Shown in pieces: positions 54,037 through 63,015 of a stretch of DNA of 64,000 nt (positions are counted from its first letter, which is position 1; each line of letters opens with the position of its first letter). The notes under the pieces were generated by a model. The model worked only from the letters and a program-made list of their open reading frames with translations. It searched no databases and was not told the DNA's origin. Location: assembly GCF_031456295.1 (NCBI RefSeq), contig NZ_JAVDUJ010000001.1, positions 310,001-374,000 of the forward strand, given 5' to 3'. Origin of the DNA: Arcanobacterium_A hippocoleae (lineage in GTDB: Bacteria; Actinomycetota; Actinomycetes; Actinomycetales; Actinomycetaceae). A program made the position numbers and the translations under genes.

Positions 54037-54150
54037 TGCGTCTTCCCTTCAGAACTAATCTCAATATCTTGAAAATAAAAACAGCTGCCATTATAAAATG
54101 ACGCGCAGCAGAAAGTTTTCACGTCAAATTTTAATGGCACTCCGTAAAGC

Positions 54151-55134
54151 CTAGCTATCTTGTTTCATTTTCCCAAAAATTTCACGATACGCAGCAGCTA
54201 AATATAACGAATCGTGTACAGCTATTGCATCTGGAGCAGCTAAATTTCGGGTAAACAAGCTGGCGCCATAATCTGCAGCCAAATTTTCTAATGCCGAAAT
54301 ATCTGTGATACTTTGTGCATCTGCAAGGAATGCATCGATTTTCAAATCTGGCCCATAAGAGACAAAGGTGCGTGCCAGATCAGCAGCCGTCATCTCACTT
54401 GTTTCGGTATCTGCAATAAGATTCAATACAAGCAATTTCCGGGCTTTTGACGCACAAATAGCCGCATATAGATCTGGGATCAAAAGATGCGGAAGTACCG
54501 AGGTATACCATGAGCCTGGGCCAAAAATCAGCCATTGTGCATCCCGAATCGCATCCAATGCCGCAGCATAGACTGGCGGATTTTCAGGGTGAATCCGTAT
54601 TCGACGAATCGGCGCTTCACACATTGCTACCGAAACTTGCCCATACACTGTTTCGAGTGCGGAATTGCAGGTCTTAACATCAGCCTCAATTTCCAGCGGT
54701 ACTGCCGCCATCGGCAATACGCGTCCTTTCACATTCAGCAGACGCCCAGCCCAATCAAGCCCAGCAATCGGATCACCCAAAATCTGCCAGAGCGCGGTGA
54801 GCACAATATTTCCCAGCGCGTGACCATCGAGTTCTCCCTGAGAATTAAACCGATGCTGGAAGACGTCACGCCAGGTTTGCCCCCATTCAGCGTTATCACT
54901 CAACGCCGAGAGCGCCATTCGCAAATCACCAGGTGGTAATATTCCAAATTCGGTACGCAACCGACCTGAGGAACCCCCATCATCAGCTACAGTGACGATC
55001 GCAGTGATATTTCGTGTAATCAGTTTCAATGCCGAAAGTGATGCTGACAAACCATGCCCGCCGCCAAAAGCAACTACTTTTGGCCCTTGCACACCAAATT
55101 GCGATGTTCGCAGCGATTTCTGCATTTTATTCAC
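54151..55134 (-). CDS. yvcK: Gluconeogenesis/morphogenesis factor YvcK (CofD-like)
   Basis: 327 residues. VVAFGGGHGLSASLSALK and VTVADDGGSSGRLRTEFGILPPGDLRMALSAL are the conserved nucleotide-sugar-binding segments; YKHEPGPGSWYTSV-type FGPGSWYTSVLPHLL follows. Related to CofD; in other bacteria it binds UDP-sugars and links metabolism to wall synthesis. It overlaps rapZ by eight bases. Confidence 0.93.
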   Translation of the reverse strand: MNKMQKSLRTSQFGVQGPKVVAFGGGHGLSASLSALKLITRNITAIVTVADDGGSSGRLRTEFGILPPGDLRMALSALSDNAEWGQTWRDVFQHRFNSQGELDGHALGNIVLTALWQILGDPIAGLDWAGRLLNVKGRVLPMAAVPLEIEADVKTCNSALETVYGQVSVAMCEAPIRRIRIHPENPPVYAAALDAIRDAQWLIFGPGSWYTSVLPHLLIPDLYAAICASKARKLLVLNLIADTETSEMTAADLARTFVSYGPDLKIDAFLADAQSITDISALENLAADYGASLFTRNLAAPDAIAVHDSLYLAAAYREIFGKMKQDS

Positions 55135-56071
55135 GCCCTAAGTCACGGTGAATCGTCCGCACGCTATGCCCATACTCACGTAAAATGCGCGCTACTTCTT
55201 CAGTAATCGCTACTGAGCGGTGTTTTCCGCCAGTGCAGCCAATTGAGATTGTCACGTATGGTTTTAGTTCATGCTCATATCCGGCGACGGTTGAATGCAG
55301 CAATGCCGCATAGTTCGCAGCAAACTGTTTTACGCCGTCGATTCCAAGCACGAAATCGCGCACCGGCGCATCTTTTCCAGTCAGGTGCCGCAGTTCAGTA
55401 ACCCAATACGGATTCGGGATAAAACGCACATCAGCCACGTAGTCAGCATCGAGCGGAATCCCGTATTTGAAACCGAAAGACATTACAGTGAGGTTAATTT
55501 TTGTTTCTGCGGAAGCAGCAATATTATTGCGGATCTTCCGGGCAAGATCGTGTACCGAAAGATTTGACGTATCAATAATTACGTCTGCCCGTGAGCGAAG
55601 ATTTGCGAGTGTGCGGCGTTCAGTTTGAATCCCTTGCAAGAGGGAGCCGTCGCCTTGCAGCGGGTGCGGGCGGCGCACATTTTCGAAACGCTGCACAAGA
55701 GCCGCATCTGAAGCATCAAGATAGACGATGCGGTAATCAAAGTTTTGCTCACGTAAAGTATTGAGAACTTCCAACAGTTCGACAAAAAATTCACGAGAGC
55801 GCACATCCACCACGCAGGCAAGCTGTTTTACCGAACCGTTTGGCCCAATTAAACCTGCCATTGGGAGTAATAGGCGCGGAGGAAGATTATCAATCACATA
55901 CCAGCCAAGATCTTCCAAAGTGGCTGCTGCCCGGCTCCGCCCTGCCCCGCTCATCCCAGTAATAATTAATATTTCGGAATGTTCTGGTTTGGGAAGCTCT
56001 GCCTGCGCTTCCAGCCGCAGAATATCGAGTGGGATTTTGCCGGTATCGTTGATGGAATCGAAATCGTTCAT
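55127..56071 (-). CDS. rapZ: RNase adapter / nucleotide-binding protein RapZ
   Basis: 314 residues. P-loop-like GMSGAGRSRAA (Arg where most have Lys, as is common in actinobacteria), then LEDLGWYVIDNLPP and the C-terminal SIGCTGGKHRSVAITEEVA, the phosphate/UDP-sugar-binding part. In gammaproteobacteria RapZ controls glucosamine-6-phosphate synthase; its role in actinobacteria is less clear. First gene of the three-gene operon with yvcK and whiA. Confidence 0.93.
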   Translation of the reverse strand: MNDFDSINDTGKIPLDILRLEAQAELPKPEHSEILIITGMSGAGRSRAAATLEDLGWYVIDNLPPRLLLPMAGLIGPNGSVKQLACVVDVRSREFFVELLEVLNTLREQNFDYRIVYLDASDAALVQRFENVRRPHPLQGDGSLLQGIQTERRTLANLRSRADVIIDTSNLSVHDLARKIRNNIAASAETKINLTVMSFGFKYGIPLDADYVADVRFIPNPYWVTELRHLTGKDAPVRDFVLGIDGVKQFAANYAALLHSTVAGYEHELKPYVTISIGCTGGKHRSVAITEEVARILREYGHSVRTIHRDLGRE

Positions 56072-56186
56072 GTAGTAATCGTGCCATGTAAAGCTGAGAA
56101 AAACCTAGTTGAAATCCGATAAATCAGATTCAAAAAGCAGATTTAATCTAAGTGTAAATTTTTCACATTGCGCCGCATGGTTTTGC

Positions 56187-56211
56187 ATTATATTTTGAAA
56201 TATTTTTCAAA
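56187..56211 (-). promoter_or_regulatory. Probable rapZ operon promoter with overlapping inverted repeat
   Basis: A perfect TATAAT on the minus strand (56187-56192). Directly upstream lies an inverted repeat TTTGAAA-TATT-TTTCAAA (56194-56211), inside what would be the spacer. No consensus -35 is found. The region 56150-56250 is A/T-rich. Confidence 0.4.
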
Positions 56212-56300
56212 GAGATACTCTAACTCTAAAATATAAGATTTTTATCTATTGCTAGATATGCGCAGCAGGTAATGGTTTCGTTTGCGTATTTCCGCATTCT

Positions 56301-58391
56301 TCACAGCTGATCGAAATATTCGCGGATTGTGCGCGCAAGTGCCGGCCCAATCCCGTCGGCAAGCTGCAAATCTTCGATACTCGCTGCACGAATTTGTTTT
56401 ACTGATTTGAACTTACGCAGCAGTGCTTTCTGCTTTGCCGCGCCAAGCCCCGGAATTTCATCGAGAATGGAAACAGTTTGGGCTTTCCCGCGGCGTTTAC
56501 GATGAAAAGTGATTGCAAAACGATGTGATTCGTCGCGCAAATATTGCAAAAGGTGCAGCGCCGGTGAGTTTCTGCTGAGGATTAGCGGATAGTTTTCTCC
56601 GGGAATCCAGATTTCTTCGAGCCTTTTCGCTAATCCGACTACAGTTACGTCAGCTTTCATTTCATCTACCACTGCTTGCGCCGCATTTACCTGCGGCAAT
56701 CCGCCATCGACCACGATTAAATCTGGGCGATATGCAAAACGCGGTTTTTGCCTTGTTTGCGCTATTGCTGCGGCTAGTGTGGCTGCACCGGATTCCGCAG
56801 CAACTGCGGAATTATCTGTTTCACACAAATTGGCTGTTTTATTTTCGGAATCGCGCGGCTGCACAGAATCTCCGGCAACGGTAACGCTTTCCAGCAAGTC
56901 GCTGCTTGTAAGCCGGGTAAGGCGCCGCCGCAATACTTCACTCATTGCCGCAGTATCATCTCGCGCGCCGTTTCCGTCTTCTCCGCGCACAATAAAATGC
57001 CGGTAGTCTTTTTTCTTCGCCAGCCCATCTTCGAACACCACCATTGAAGCTACCTGATGCTGCCCTTGAATATGGGAAATATCGTAACATTCGATCCGCA
57101 GCGGAGCACGCGGCAAATCCAGCCCAATCCGCAATTCTTCGAGTGCTTGCGAGCGTTGAGTGATATCTCCTGAGCGGGAAATCTTATGCCTAGTGAGTGC
57201 TTGCTTCGCATTTACTTCCACAGTATCGAGCAGTTTTGCTTTTGCTCCGCGTTGGGGTGTCCGAATTGTGACGGCACCGCGGCGTAGCTCAGCGAGCCAC
57301 TGTGTAAGTTCGCTACTACCGTCAGGCAACTGCGGTAGCCAAATTTCGCGCGGGATTGCATTTACCGCAGTGTGTGCCACATCGTCTACAGATTTTGCAT
57401 CGCTTTTTATTTTTTGTTGTCTGATTACTTCTGCAGAATTTTTATTCTTTGGAGTGGCAAAAGCTCCATAGACTTGTAGTAATAAGTCTGCCAATAGTTG
57501 TGCCGTACTATCGCCGGAAATTTCAGTGATCCAGCCGCGCTGCCCGCGGATTCTTCCGCCGCGCACATAGAATACTTGCACACTTGCTTCAAGTTCATCT
57601 GCACTGATCCCATAAATATCTGCATCTACGTTTGCATCAAGTACGACGGTATTTTTTTCGGTCACGGTTTCTAGTGCGGAGATTTGGTCGCGGATCTTCG
57701 CCGCTGTTTCAAAATCTAATTTTGTTGCTGCCGCTGTCATTTCTGCCCGTTTTTCCGCGATTAGCTCAGCTCCGTCAGATTCGAGATATTTCACGAGTGA
57801 TTCGACTATGTTACGGTGTTCATTTGCGCTTACTCGCCCAACGCATGGGGCAACGCATTTTTCAATATATCCGTTGAGGCAGGGACGCCCAGCGCGCGCA
57901 GCTGCATTAAAGACGCCTTTTGTGCAGGTACGCATCGGGAATACGCGTTGGAGTAAATCCACCGACTCACGGACTGCCCGTACTTGGGTGTATGGACCAT
58001 AATATTTATTCCCTTTTCGATGTGCGTCACGGGTGACGGTAAGCCGTGGATATTCTTCGCCGGCTGTGATTGCGAGATATGGGTATGATTTATCATCCCG
58101 ATACATCACATTGAAGATTGGATTGTATTCTTTGATCCAGGCATATTCGAGTGTTAATGCTTCTAACTCTGATTTTACGACGACCCAGATTACGCGTTCG
58201 CCAGTGAATACCATTTGACGGGTCCGCGGGTGCAGCTGCGCTGGATCACGGAAGTACGAGGTCAAGCGGTTTCGCAGATTCTTCGCTTTGCCAACGTAGA
58301 TGATCCGCCCATCATGATCAAGAAAACGATATACTCCCGGATCCGCTGGAATATCTGAGGTTTTTGGACGGTAGCTTTGCGGATCTGCCAT
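56301..58391 (-). CDS. uvrC: Excinuclease ABC subunit C
   Basis: 696 residues. N-terminal GIY-YIG nuclease (PGVYRFLDHDGRIIYVGKAKNLRNRL), a cysteine-rich RTCTKGVFNAAARAGRPCLNGYIEKCVAPC segment, the UVR motif (KLDFETAAKIRDQISALE), an RNase-H-like second nuclease (ECYDISHIQGQHQVASMVVF ... VVDGGLPQVNAA) and C-terminal helix-hairpin-helices. Makes both incisions in nucleotide excision repair. It follows uvrA after 153 bases; a G9 run lies just before its start. Confidence 0.96.
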   Translation of the reverse strand: MADPQSYRPKTSDIPADPGVYRFLDHDGRIIYVGKAKNLRNRLTSYFRDPAQLHPRTRQMVFTGERVIWVVVKSELEALTLEYAWIKEYNPIFNVMYRDDKSYPYLAITAGEEYPRLTVTRDAHRKGNKYYGPYTQVRAVRESVDLLQRVFPMRTCTKGVFNAAARAGRPCLNGYIEKCVAPCVGRVSANEHRNIVESLVKYLESDGAELIAEKRAEMTAAATKLDFETAAKIRDQISALETVTEKNTVVLDANVDADIYGISADELEASVQVFYVRGGRIRGQRGWITEISGDSTAQLLADLLLQVYGAFATPKNKNSAEVIRQQKIKSDAKSVDDVAHTAVNAIPREIWLPQLPDGSSELTQWLAELRRGAVTIRTPQRGAKAKLLDTVEVNAKQALTRHKISRSGDITQRSQALEELRIGLDLPRAPLRIECYDISHIQGQHQVASMVVFEDGLAKKKDYRHFIVRGEDGNGARDDTAAMSEVLRRRLTRLTSSDLLESVTVAGDSVQPRDSENKTANLCETDNSAVAAESGAATLAAAIAQTRQKPRFAYRPDLIVVDGGLPQVNAAQAVVDEMKADVTVVGLAKRLEEIWIPGENYPLILSRNSPALHLLQYLRDESHRFAITFHRKRRGKAQTVSILDEIPGLGAAKQKALLRKFKSVKQIRAASIEDLQLADGIGPALARTIREYFDQL

Positions 58392-58400
58392 TTATTTTTT

Positions 58401-58409
58401 CCCCCCCCC
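58401..58409 (-). repeat. G9 homopolymer upstream of uvrC
   Basis: Nine C on plus (G9 on minus), ending nine bases before the uvrC ATG, with A6TAA between. It occupies the ribosome-binding-site region. Runs this long are prone to slippage. Confidence 0.9.
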
Positions 58410-58544
58410 TACGCAAATTTCTGCAAATTTTTCACTATTTTCACTATCTCAGGAAATATTGTCGCTGCTCATTGTCATCACCACAGATATCGGGATGTGA
58501 AGCATACGTACGTGCCATGAATAAATTAGGAGCTATTTTTCTTT

Positions 58545-61520
58545 CTATTTTTCTGCTTTTGTTTTTATCTGCGCTATTTTGGCGGCTGCCGATGCAACAA
58601 GTTTTGGTGCTTGCGGAGATGCGAGAAGCGGCTGCAGATATTGACCTGTATACGATTGCGCTACTTGTGCCACATCTTCTGGCGTGCCTTCAGCAATTAC
58701 CAGCCCGCCGCCTTTACCTCCTTCAGGTCCAAGGTCAATCACCCAGTCTGCACTTTTGATCACATCAAGATTATGCTCAATTACGATGACGGTGTTTCCT
58801 TTATCAGTTAATCCTTGCAATACTTCGAGGAGTTTGCGCACGTCTTCAAAGTGCAATCCGGTGGTCGGCTCGTCAAGCACGTAAACCGTGCGGCCGGTGG
58901 AGCGTTTATATAGCTCAGAGGCAAGTTTGACGCGTTGCGCTTCTCCACCGGAAAGCGTAGTTGCAGGCTGCCCAAGCCGGATGTATCCGAGCCCGACGGA
59001 ATCGAGCACTTCAAGATGGCGTACGATACGCGGTGCAGCTTTGAAAAATTCCCGCGCTTCGGAAATCGTCAGATCAAGCACTTGCGCAACGTTCTTCCCT
59101 TTATATTTCACTTCGAGTGTTTCACGGTTATAGCGTGCACCATGGCAGACTTCGCACGGCACATACACATCCGGCAGGAAGTTCATTTCGATTTTCAATG
59201 TGCCGTCGCCAGAGCAGGATTCGCAGCGCCCGCCTTTCACATTAAAACTGAATCTTCCCGGCCCGTATCCGCGCATTTTTGCTTCTTCGGTAGCAGCAAA
59301 GAGTTGCCGGATCGGATCCCACATCCCGGTGTAAGTGGCAGGGTTGGATCGTGGCGTGCGCCCAATTGGAGATTGGTCAACGTGCACGATTTTATCTAGT
59401 TCGCTGATCCCAACTACCTCGCGATGCCGCCCTGGTACGTGCCGGGCATTGTTTAGCTGATTCGCAAGCACCTGGTAGAGAATCGTATTTACAAGTGAAG
59501 ATTTTCCTGATCCGGATACTCCTGTAACAGCAGTAAATACACCGATTGGGAAGGATACGTCAATATTGCGCAGATTATTTTCGATCGCACCTTTTATTTT
59601 TATTTGTGCGGTTTTTCGAGTTTTCCGGCGGGTAGCTGGAACCGCTATCTGACGCTTTCCGGTAAGATATTGCCCGGTGATTGAACGTTCACATTGATCA
59701 ATTCCTGCTGGTGGACCAGAGTAGACTACTTCCCCGCCGTGTTCACCGGCACGTGGCCCGATATCGAGGAGCCAGTCAGCGGAGCGAATTGTTTCTTCAT
59801 CGTGTTCTACTACTACGAGGGTATTTCCGAGATCTCGTAATCGTAAGAGGGCTTGCAAAAGTTTAGTATTATCTCTTTGATGCAGCCCGATCGATGGCTC
59901 ATCAAGTACGTAAAGCACACCCACCAATCCAGATCCGATTTGTGTGGCAAGACGAATTCGCTGTGCTTCACCGCCGGAGAGCGTACCTGCTGAGCGGCTC
60001 ATCGTCAGGTAGCCAAGACCAACGGAAACGAGGAATTGCAGGCGTGCAAGAATTTCGCGCATCACTTGTGCAGCAATTTTGCTTTGGCGCGCGTCTAATT
60101 TCAACTCGTCAAGATAATTTAATGCATCTTCAATCGAAAGATCGGTGAGTTCAGTGATATTTAGTTTCCCGATCCGTACTGCAAGCACTTCTGGTTTCAG
60201 ACGCGCACCAGCGCATGTTTCGCATGGGACGGTACGCATATATCCCCGGAAGCGTTCTTTCGAGTAGTCTGATTCGGTTTCGTTATATTTGCGCCGCACA
60301 TACCGTACTACTCCTTCGTATCCGGAGTGGTATTCTTTTTCCCTTCCCCAACGATTTTTGTAGCGCATTTTAACTTTAAAATTATGCCCGAAGAGGATTG
60401 CTTCCTGATGTTTTCGAGACAGTTTTTTCCATGGAGTATCGAGAGTGAATCCGAGTTCTTCGCCCAGTGATGCAAGCTGCCGCAGGAAATAATCAGCTGC
60501 TTTTTTCGTGGTGGCTAAGGACCACGGGAGAATCGCGCCTGCGGCAATACTTTTATTTTGATCAGGGATCACAAGATCCGGATCAGCTTGCAGCGAGTAG
60601 CCGATTCCGTCACAATCAGGACATGCTCCATAAGGAGCATTAAAAGAAAATGTACGCGGCTCGATTTCATCCAGTTCAAGCGGATGTTGATTTGGGCAGG
60701 AACGCTTCTCAGAGAAGGTACGCTGGATTTCCAGTTCTTCTCCCTGAGATTCTGCTTGTGTTTCGATAGTTTCGTGATCACTTTTTTCCTGCAATTTTGC
60801 TGCATCAGTAAAATATGCAATAAGTAATCCTTTGGAGAGGCGAAGTGCGGTTTCTACCGAATCGTTGATCCGCGATCTCGCATTAGGCTTGAGCGCGATG
60901 CGGTCAACTACAGCTTCGATTGTGTGTTTTTTCGTTTTTGCTAATGCGGGGACTTCATCAATACGGTAATTTTCTCCGTCGATCCGCAACCGAGTATATC
61001 CTTCTGCTTTCAAATCGGCGAGAATATCAAGATGTTCGCCTTTGCGCCCACGAACTACGGGCGCAAGTAATTCTACGCGAGTACCTTCTGGATATTGCAG
61101 TAGATGATTCACCATTTGCTCAGCGCTTTGCGCTTGGATCCGCTCATTGCAGATTGGGCAGTATTGTACACCGGCGCGAGCATAGAGCAATCGCAGGTAA
61201 TCATAAATTTCAGTAATCGTGCCGACGGTGGAACGCGGATTCCGGTTTGTGGATTTTTGGTCGATCGAAACAGCCGGTGAAAGACCTTCGATAAAATCAA
61301 CATCCGGTTTATCCATTTGCCCAAGGAACTGACGCGCATAGGAACTGAGAGATTCAACGTAGCGCCGCTGCCCTTCAGCGAAAATTGTATCGAAGGCAAG
61401 TGACGATTTTCCCGAACCAGAGAGCCCAGTAAATACTACGAGCTGATCACGTGGGATTTCGACGGTAACGTTTTTCAGGTTGTGCTCACGGGCACCCTGT
61501 ACATGGATCATTTCTTGCAC
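58545..61520 (-). CDS. uvrA: Excinuclease ABC subunit A
   Basis: 991 residues. Damage recognition ATPase of nucleotide excision repair. Two ABC modules: Walker A GLSGSGKSSLAF and GVSGSGKSSLVN, signatures SGGEAQRIRLA and SGGEAQRVKLA, and zinc sites CPNQHPLELDEIEPRTFSFNAPYGACPDC and CESCSGDGTLKIEMNFLPDVYVPCEVC. GTG 61520 is the likely start and may be leaderless, because the -10 TAGAAT places transcription near that base; ATG 61511 is the alternative. A LexA-type box overlaps the promoter. Confidence 0.97.
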   Translation of the reverse strand: MQEMIHVQGAREHNLKNVTVEIPRDQLVVFTGLSGSGKSSLAFDTIFAEGQRRYVESLSSYARQFLGQMDKPDVDFIEGLSPAVSIDQKSTNRNPRSTVGTITEIYDYLRLLYARAGVQYCPICNERIQAQSAEQMVNHLLQYPEGTRVELLAPVVRGRKGEHLDILADLKAEGYTRLRIDGENYRIDEVPALAKTKKHTIEAVVDRIALKPNARSRINDSVETALRLSKGLLIAYFTDAAKLQEKSDHETIETQAESQGEELEIQRTFSEKRSCPNQHPLELDEIEPRTFSFNAPYGACPDCDGIGYSLQADPDLVIPDQNKSIAAGAILPWSLATTKKAADYFLRQLASLGEELGFTLDTPWKKLSRKHQEAILFGHNFKVKMRYKNRWGREKEYHSGYEGVVRYVRRKYNETESDYSKERFRGYMRTVPCETCAGARLKPEVLAVRIGKLNITELTDLSIEDALNYLDELKLDARQSKIAAQVMREILARLQFLVSVGLGYLTMSRSAGTLSGGEAQRIRLATQIGSGLVGVLYVLDEPSIGLHQRDNTKLLQALLRLRDLGNTLVVVEHDEETIRSADWLLDIGPRAGEHGGEVVYSGPPAGIDQCERSITGQYLTGKRQIAVPATRRKTRKTAQIKIKGAIENNLRNIDVSFPIGVFTAVTGVSGSGKSSLVNTILYQVLANQLNNARHVPGRHREVVGISELDKIVHVDQSPIGRTPRSNPATYTGMWDPIRQLFAATEEAKMRGYGPGRFSFNVKGGRCESCSGDGTLKIEMNFLPDVYVPCEVCHGARYNRETLEVKYKGKNVAQVLDLTISEAREFFKAAPRIVRHLEVLDSVGLGYIRLGQPATTLSGGEAQRVKLASELYKRSTGRTVYVLDEPTTGLHFEDVRKLLEVLQGLTDKGNTVIVIEHNLDVIKSADWVIDLGPEGGKGGGLVIAEGTPEDVAQVAQSYTGQYLQPLLASPQAPKLVASAAAKIAQIKTKAEK

Positions 61521-61526
61521 GTAGTG

Positions 61527-61561
61527 ATTCTACCAGTCTTAATTTTTCCGAACAAATGTTC
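61527..61561 (-). promoter_or_regulatory. uvrA promoter with LexA (SOS) box
   Basis: On the minus strand TTGTTC (-35, 61550-61555) and TAGAAT (-10, 61527-61532) are 17 bases apart. GAACAAATGTTC (61550-61561), a perfect GAAC-N4-GTTC palindrome of the actinobacterial LexA type, covers the -35. This predicts SOS repression of uvrA. Confidence 0.75.
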
Positions 61562-61604
61562 TACTATTGCTGTGGTGTGAATTTATTGAACGTTCGATAG
61601 CGAA

Positions 61605-61641
61605 AAGTGGTGCTACCTGATCTTCTCAAGTAACACCACTT
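61605..61641 (-). terminator. Terminator of the first LANTG surface-protein gene
   Basis: A 15-bp stem with two mismatches (61605-61619 with 61627-61641), AAGTGGTG/CACCACTT at the base, seven-base loop; TTTTCGC follows on the minus strand. It is homologous to the terminator of the neighbouring paralogue. Confidence 0.75.
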
Positions 61642-61679
61642 ATAAATCATGCTTTAGTGTAAAAATTTACACCAATTGT

Positions 61680-62621
61680 TTAGTTGAACTTGCGGCGAAT
61701 ACCTACACCTGCAAGACCAATCAAACCTGCGATACCTGCAACAGCTGCAATACCAGCACCGGTATTAGCAAGCTTCTTTGCTTCAGCCTTCTTTACGTCA
61801 GCAGCTTTCTTTGCTTCAGCCTTCTTTACGTCAGCAGCTTTCTTCGCAGCCTCAGCTTTCTTTTCTACCTTTGGAGCAGGAGCAGCAGGCTTCTTATCAG
61901 CCTTTGGAGTAGCGGTAATGTCGTGCTTCGGAGTCACATTGATGCCGTACTTCACGTTACGAAGTGCGTTACCAACCAAGTATGCATCATTAGAAACAAT
62001 TTCAAGCTGCTTTTTCACTTCAGCAAGCTTTGCAGTGTTATCCTTGATTGCTTGGTTTGCCACAGCAAATGCAGGGGACTTTTCAATACCTGCATAGTGA
62101 GCCTTTTCAGCTTCCTTCTTTTTAATTTCCTTCTTGTGGAGGTCGATCTTTGCAAGTTCGTCCTTCATCTGTGCCTTAGCTGCAGTTTCACCAACACCAG
62201 CCTTGCGAATCTCGTAGTTGAATTCGATCTTCTTAATGGCGTCGTTAAGTGCCTTGATTTCTGCGTCGATAGCAGGAATCTTTGCCGCAGCATCAGCTTT
62301 CAAATCTTCCTTTGCTTTATCAGAAGCCTTGAGAGCTTTTTCAAGATCTGCAGCAGACTTTTCAAGCTCAGTGCGCTTTGCTTCAATCTGAGCCTTCAGC
62401 GCAGTCAAAGTTTCCTCAAGCTTTTTGTCAGCCTTCTTCTTTTCAGCAGGACGATCAATCTTATTGGTATCGGTTACGACCTTGTCGCGAGCAGCAACTG
62501 CATTCTCGACCGAAGCCTTGCCCGAGCCTGGAGTGTATTCAGCAGCGAATGCTGCTGTTGTACCAGAGAAGCAAAGTGCGCCAGCGAGAATCGCGCCCGC
62601 AATCGTCTTCTTCAGTTTCAT
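61680..62621 (-). CDS. Secreted coiled-coil LANTG surface protein
   Basis: 313 residues. A signal peptide (MKLKKTIAGAILAGALCFSG..., cleavage near AFA at 24-26). Residues about 45-240 are Lys/Glu/Ala-rich and strongly coiled-coil in pattern. A Pro/Ala/Lys-rich wall-spanning part follows, with an 11-residue repeat rich in AKKAADVKKAE. The sortase signal LANTG (284-288), a hydrophobic span and the tail RRKFN end the protein. It should be anchored to peptidoglycan by sortase. The ligand is unknown. Its promoter holds a G10 tract in the -35/-10 spacer, so expression is probably phase-variable. Its last 30 residues are nearly identical to the paralogue at 63006. Confidence 0.85.
   Translation of the reverse strand: MKLKKTIAGAILAGALCFSGTTAAFAAEYTPGSGKASVENAVAARDKVVTDTNKIDRPAEKKKADKKLEETLTALKAQIEAKRTELEKSAADLEKALKASDKAKEDLKADAAAKIPAIDAEIKALNDAIKKIEFNYEIRKAGVGETAAKAQMKDELAKIDLHKKEIKKKEAEKAHYAGIEKSPAFAVANQAIKDNTAKLAEVKKQLEIVSNDAYLVGNALRNVKYGINVTPKHDITATPKADKKPAAPAPKVEKKAEAAKKAADVKKAEAKKAADVKKAEAKKLANTGAGIAAVAGIAGLIGLAGVGIRRKFN
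61774..61839 (-). repeat. 33-bp tandem repeat, two exact copies, in the LANTG surface gene
   Basis: Units 61774-61806 and 61807-61839 are identical and in frame (11 residues each), with a partial third copy after. They encode the Lys/Ala-rich wall-spanning region, so copy number could change length without breaking the frame. Confidence 0.85.
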
Positions 62622-62684
62622 GTTAACCTCTTATTCTTCTCATGAGTTTAAGTGTCGTTAGACATTGAAGCCTTGACGTAATTC

Positions 62685-62715
62685 AACGTACCCCCCCCCC
62701 GCGAATGATTGTCAA
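62685..62715 (-). promoter_or_regulatory. Promoter with G10 spacer tract, first LANTG gene
   Basis: On the minus strand: consensus -35 TTGACA (62710-62715), nine bases ATCATTCGC, then G10 (62691-62700), then -10 TACGTT (62685-62690). Spacer 19 bases; G8 would give the optimal 17. Transcription would start about 57 bases before the gene. Confidence 0.8.
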
Positions 62716-62859
62716 GCAATATCTACAATCTGAAGAATAAAAAGTGTGCAAAACAATGCAACATAATTTTGATTGTGAATATTTGAAGAAAATTAGTTCA
62801 AATCATCTCAATAAAGCACAAGCCTAATATGGCTTTTGCCCGAAATAATTCTCTCCAGC

Positions 62860-63015
62860 CTAATTTTTTCAAACAAATGTTCTACTACGCTATTGCTGTG
62901 GTGTGAATTTATTGAACTTTTGATAGTGAAAAGTGGTGTTACTTGAATTTCAAGTAACACCACTTATAAATCACGCTTAGTACAAAAAATTACACTAATT
63001 TGTAATTAGTTGAAC
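62860..63015 (-). repeat. Duplicated 3' flank (copy of about 61540-61690)
   Basis: The sequence from upstream of the second gene's terminator to its last codons repeats the segment that lies between uvrA and the first surface gene. It includes ACAAATGTTCTACTA, GCTGTGGTGTGAATTTATTG and the terminator stem. The copy of the uvrA LexA box (62871-62882) reads AAACAAATGTTC and has lost one half-site base. Confidence 0.85.
62931..62965 (-). terminator. Terminator of the second LANTG surface-protein gene
   Basis: A perfect 17-bp inverted repeat (62931-62947 with 62949-62965), its tip forming the loop; TTTTCACT follows on the minus strand. Confidence 0.85.

Noticed and set aside
61923..62645. 240-residue open frame on plus opposite the first LANTG surface gene
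   Set aside because: It is the mirror of a low-complexity Lys/Ala/Glu-rich gene that has a signal peptide, sortase motif, promoter and terminator on the minus strand; the plus frame has no recognisable domain.
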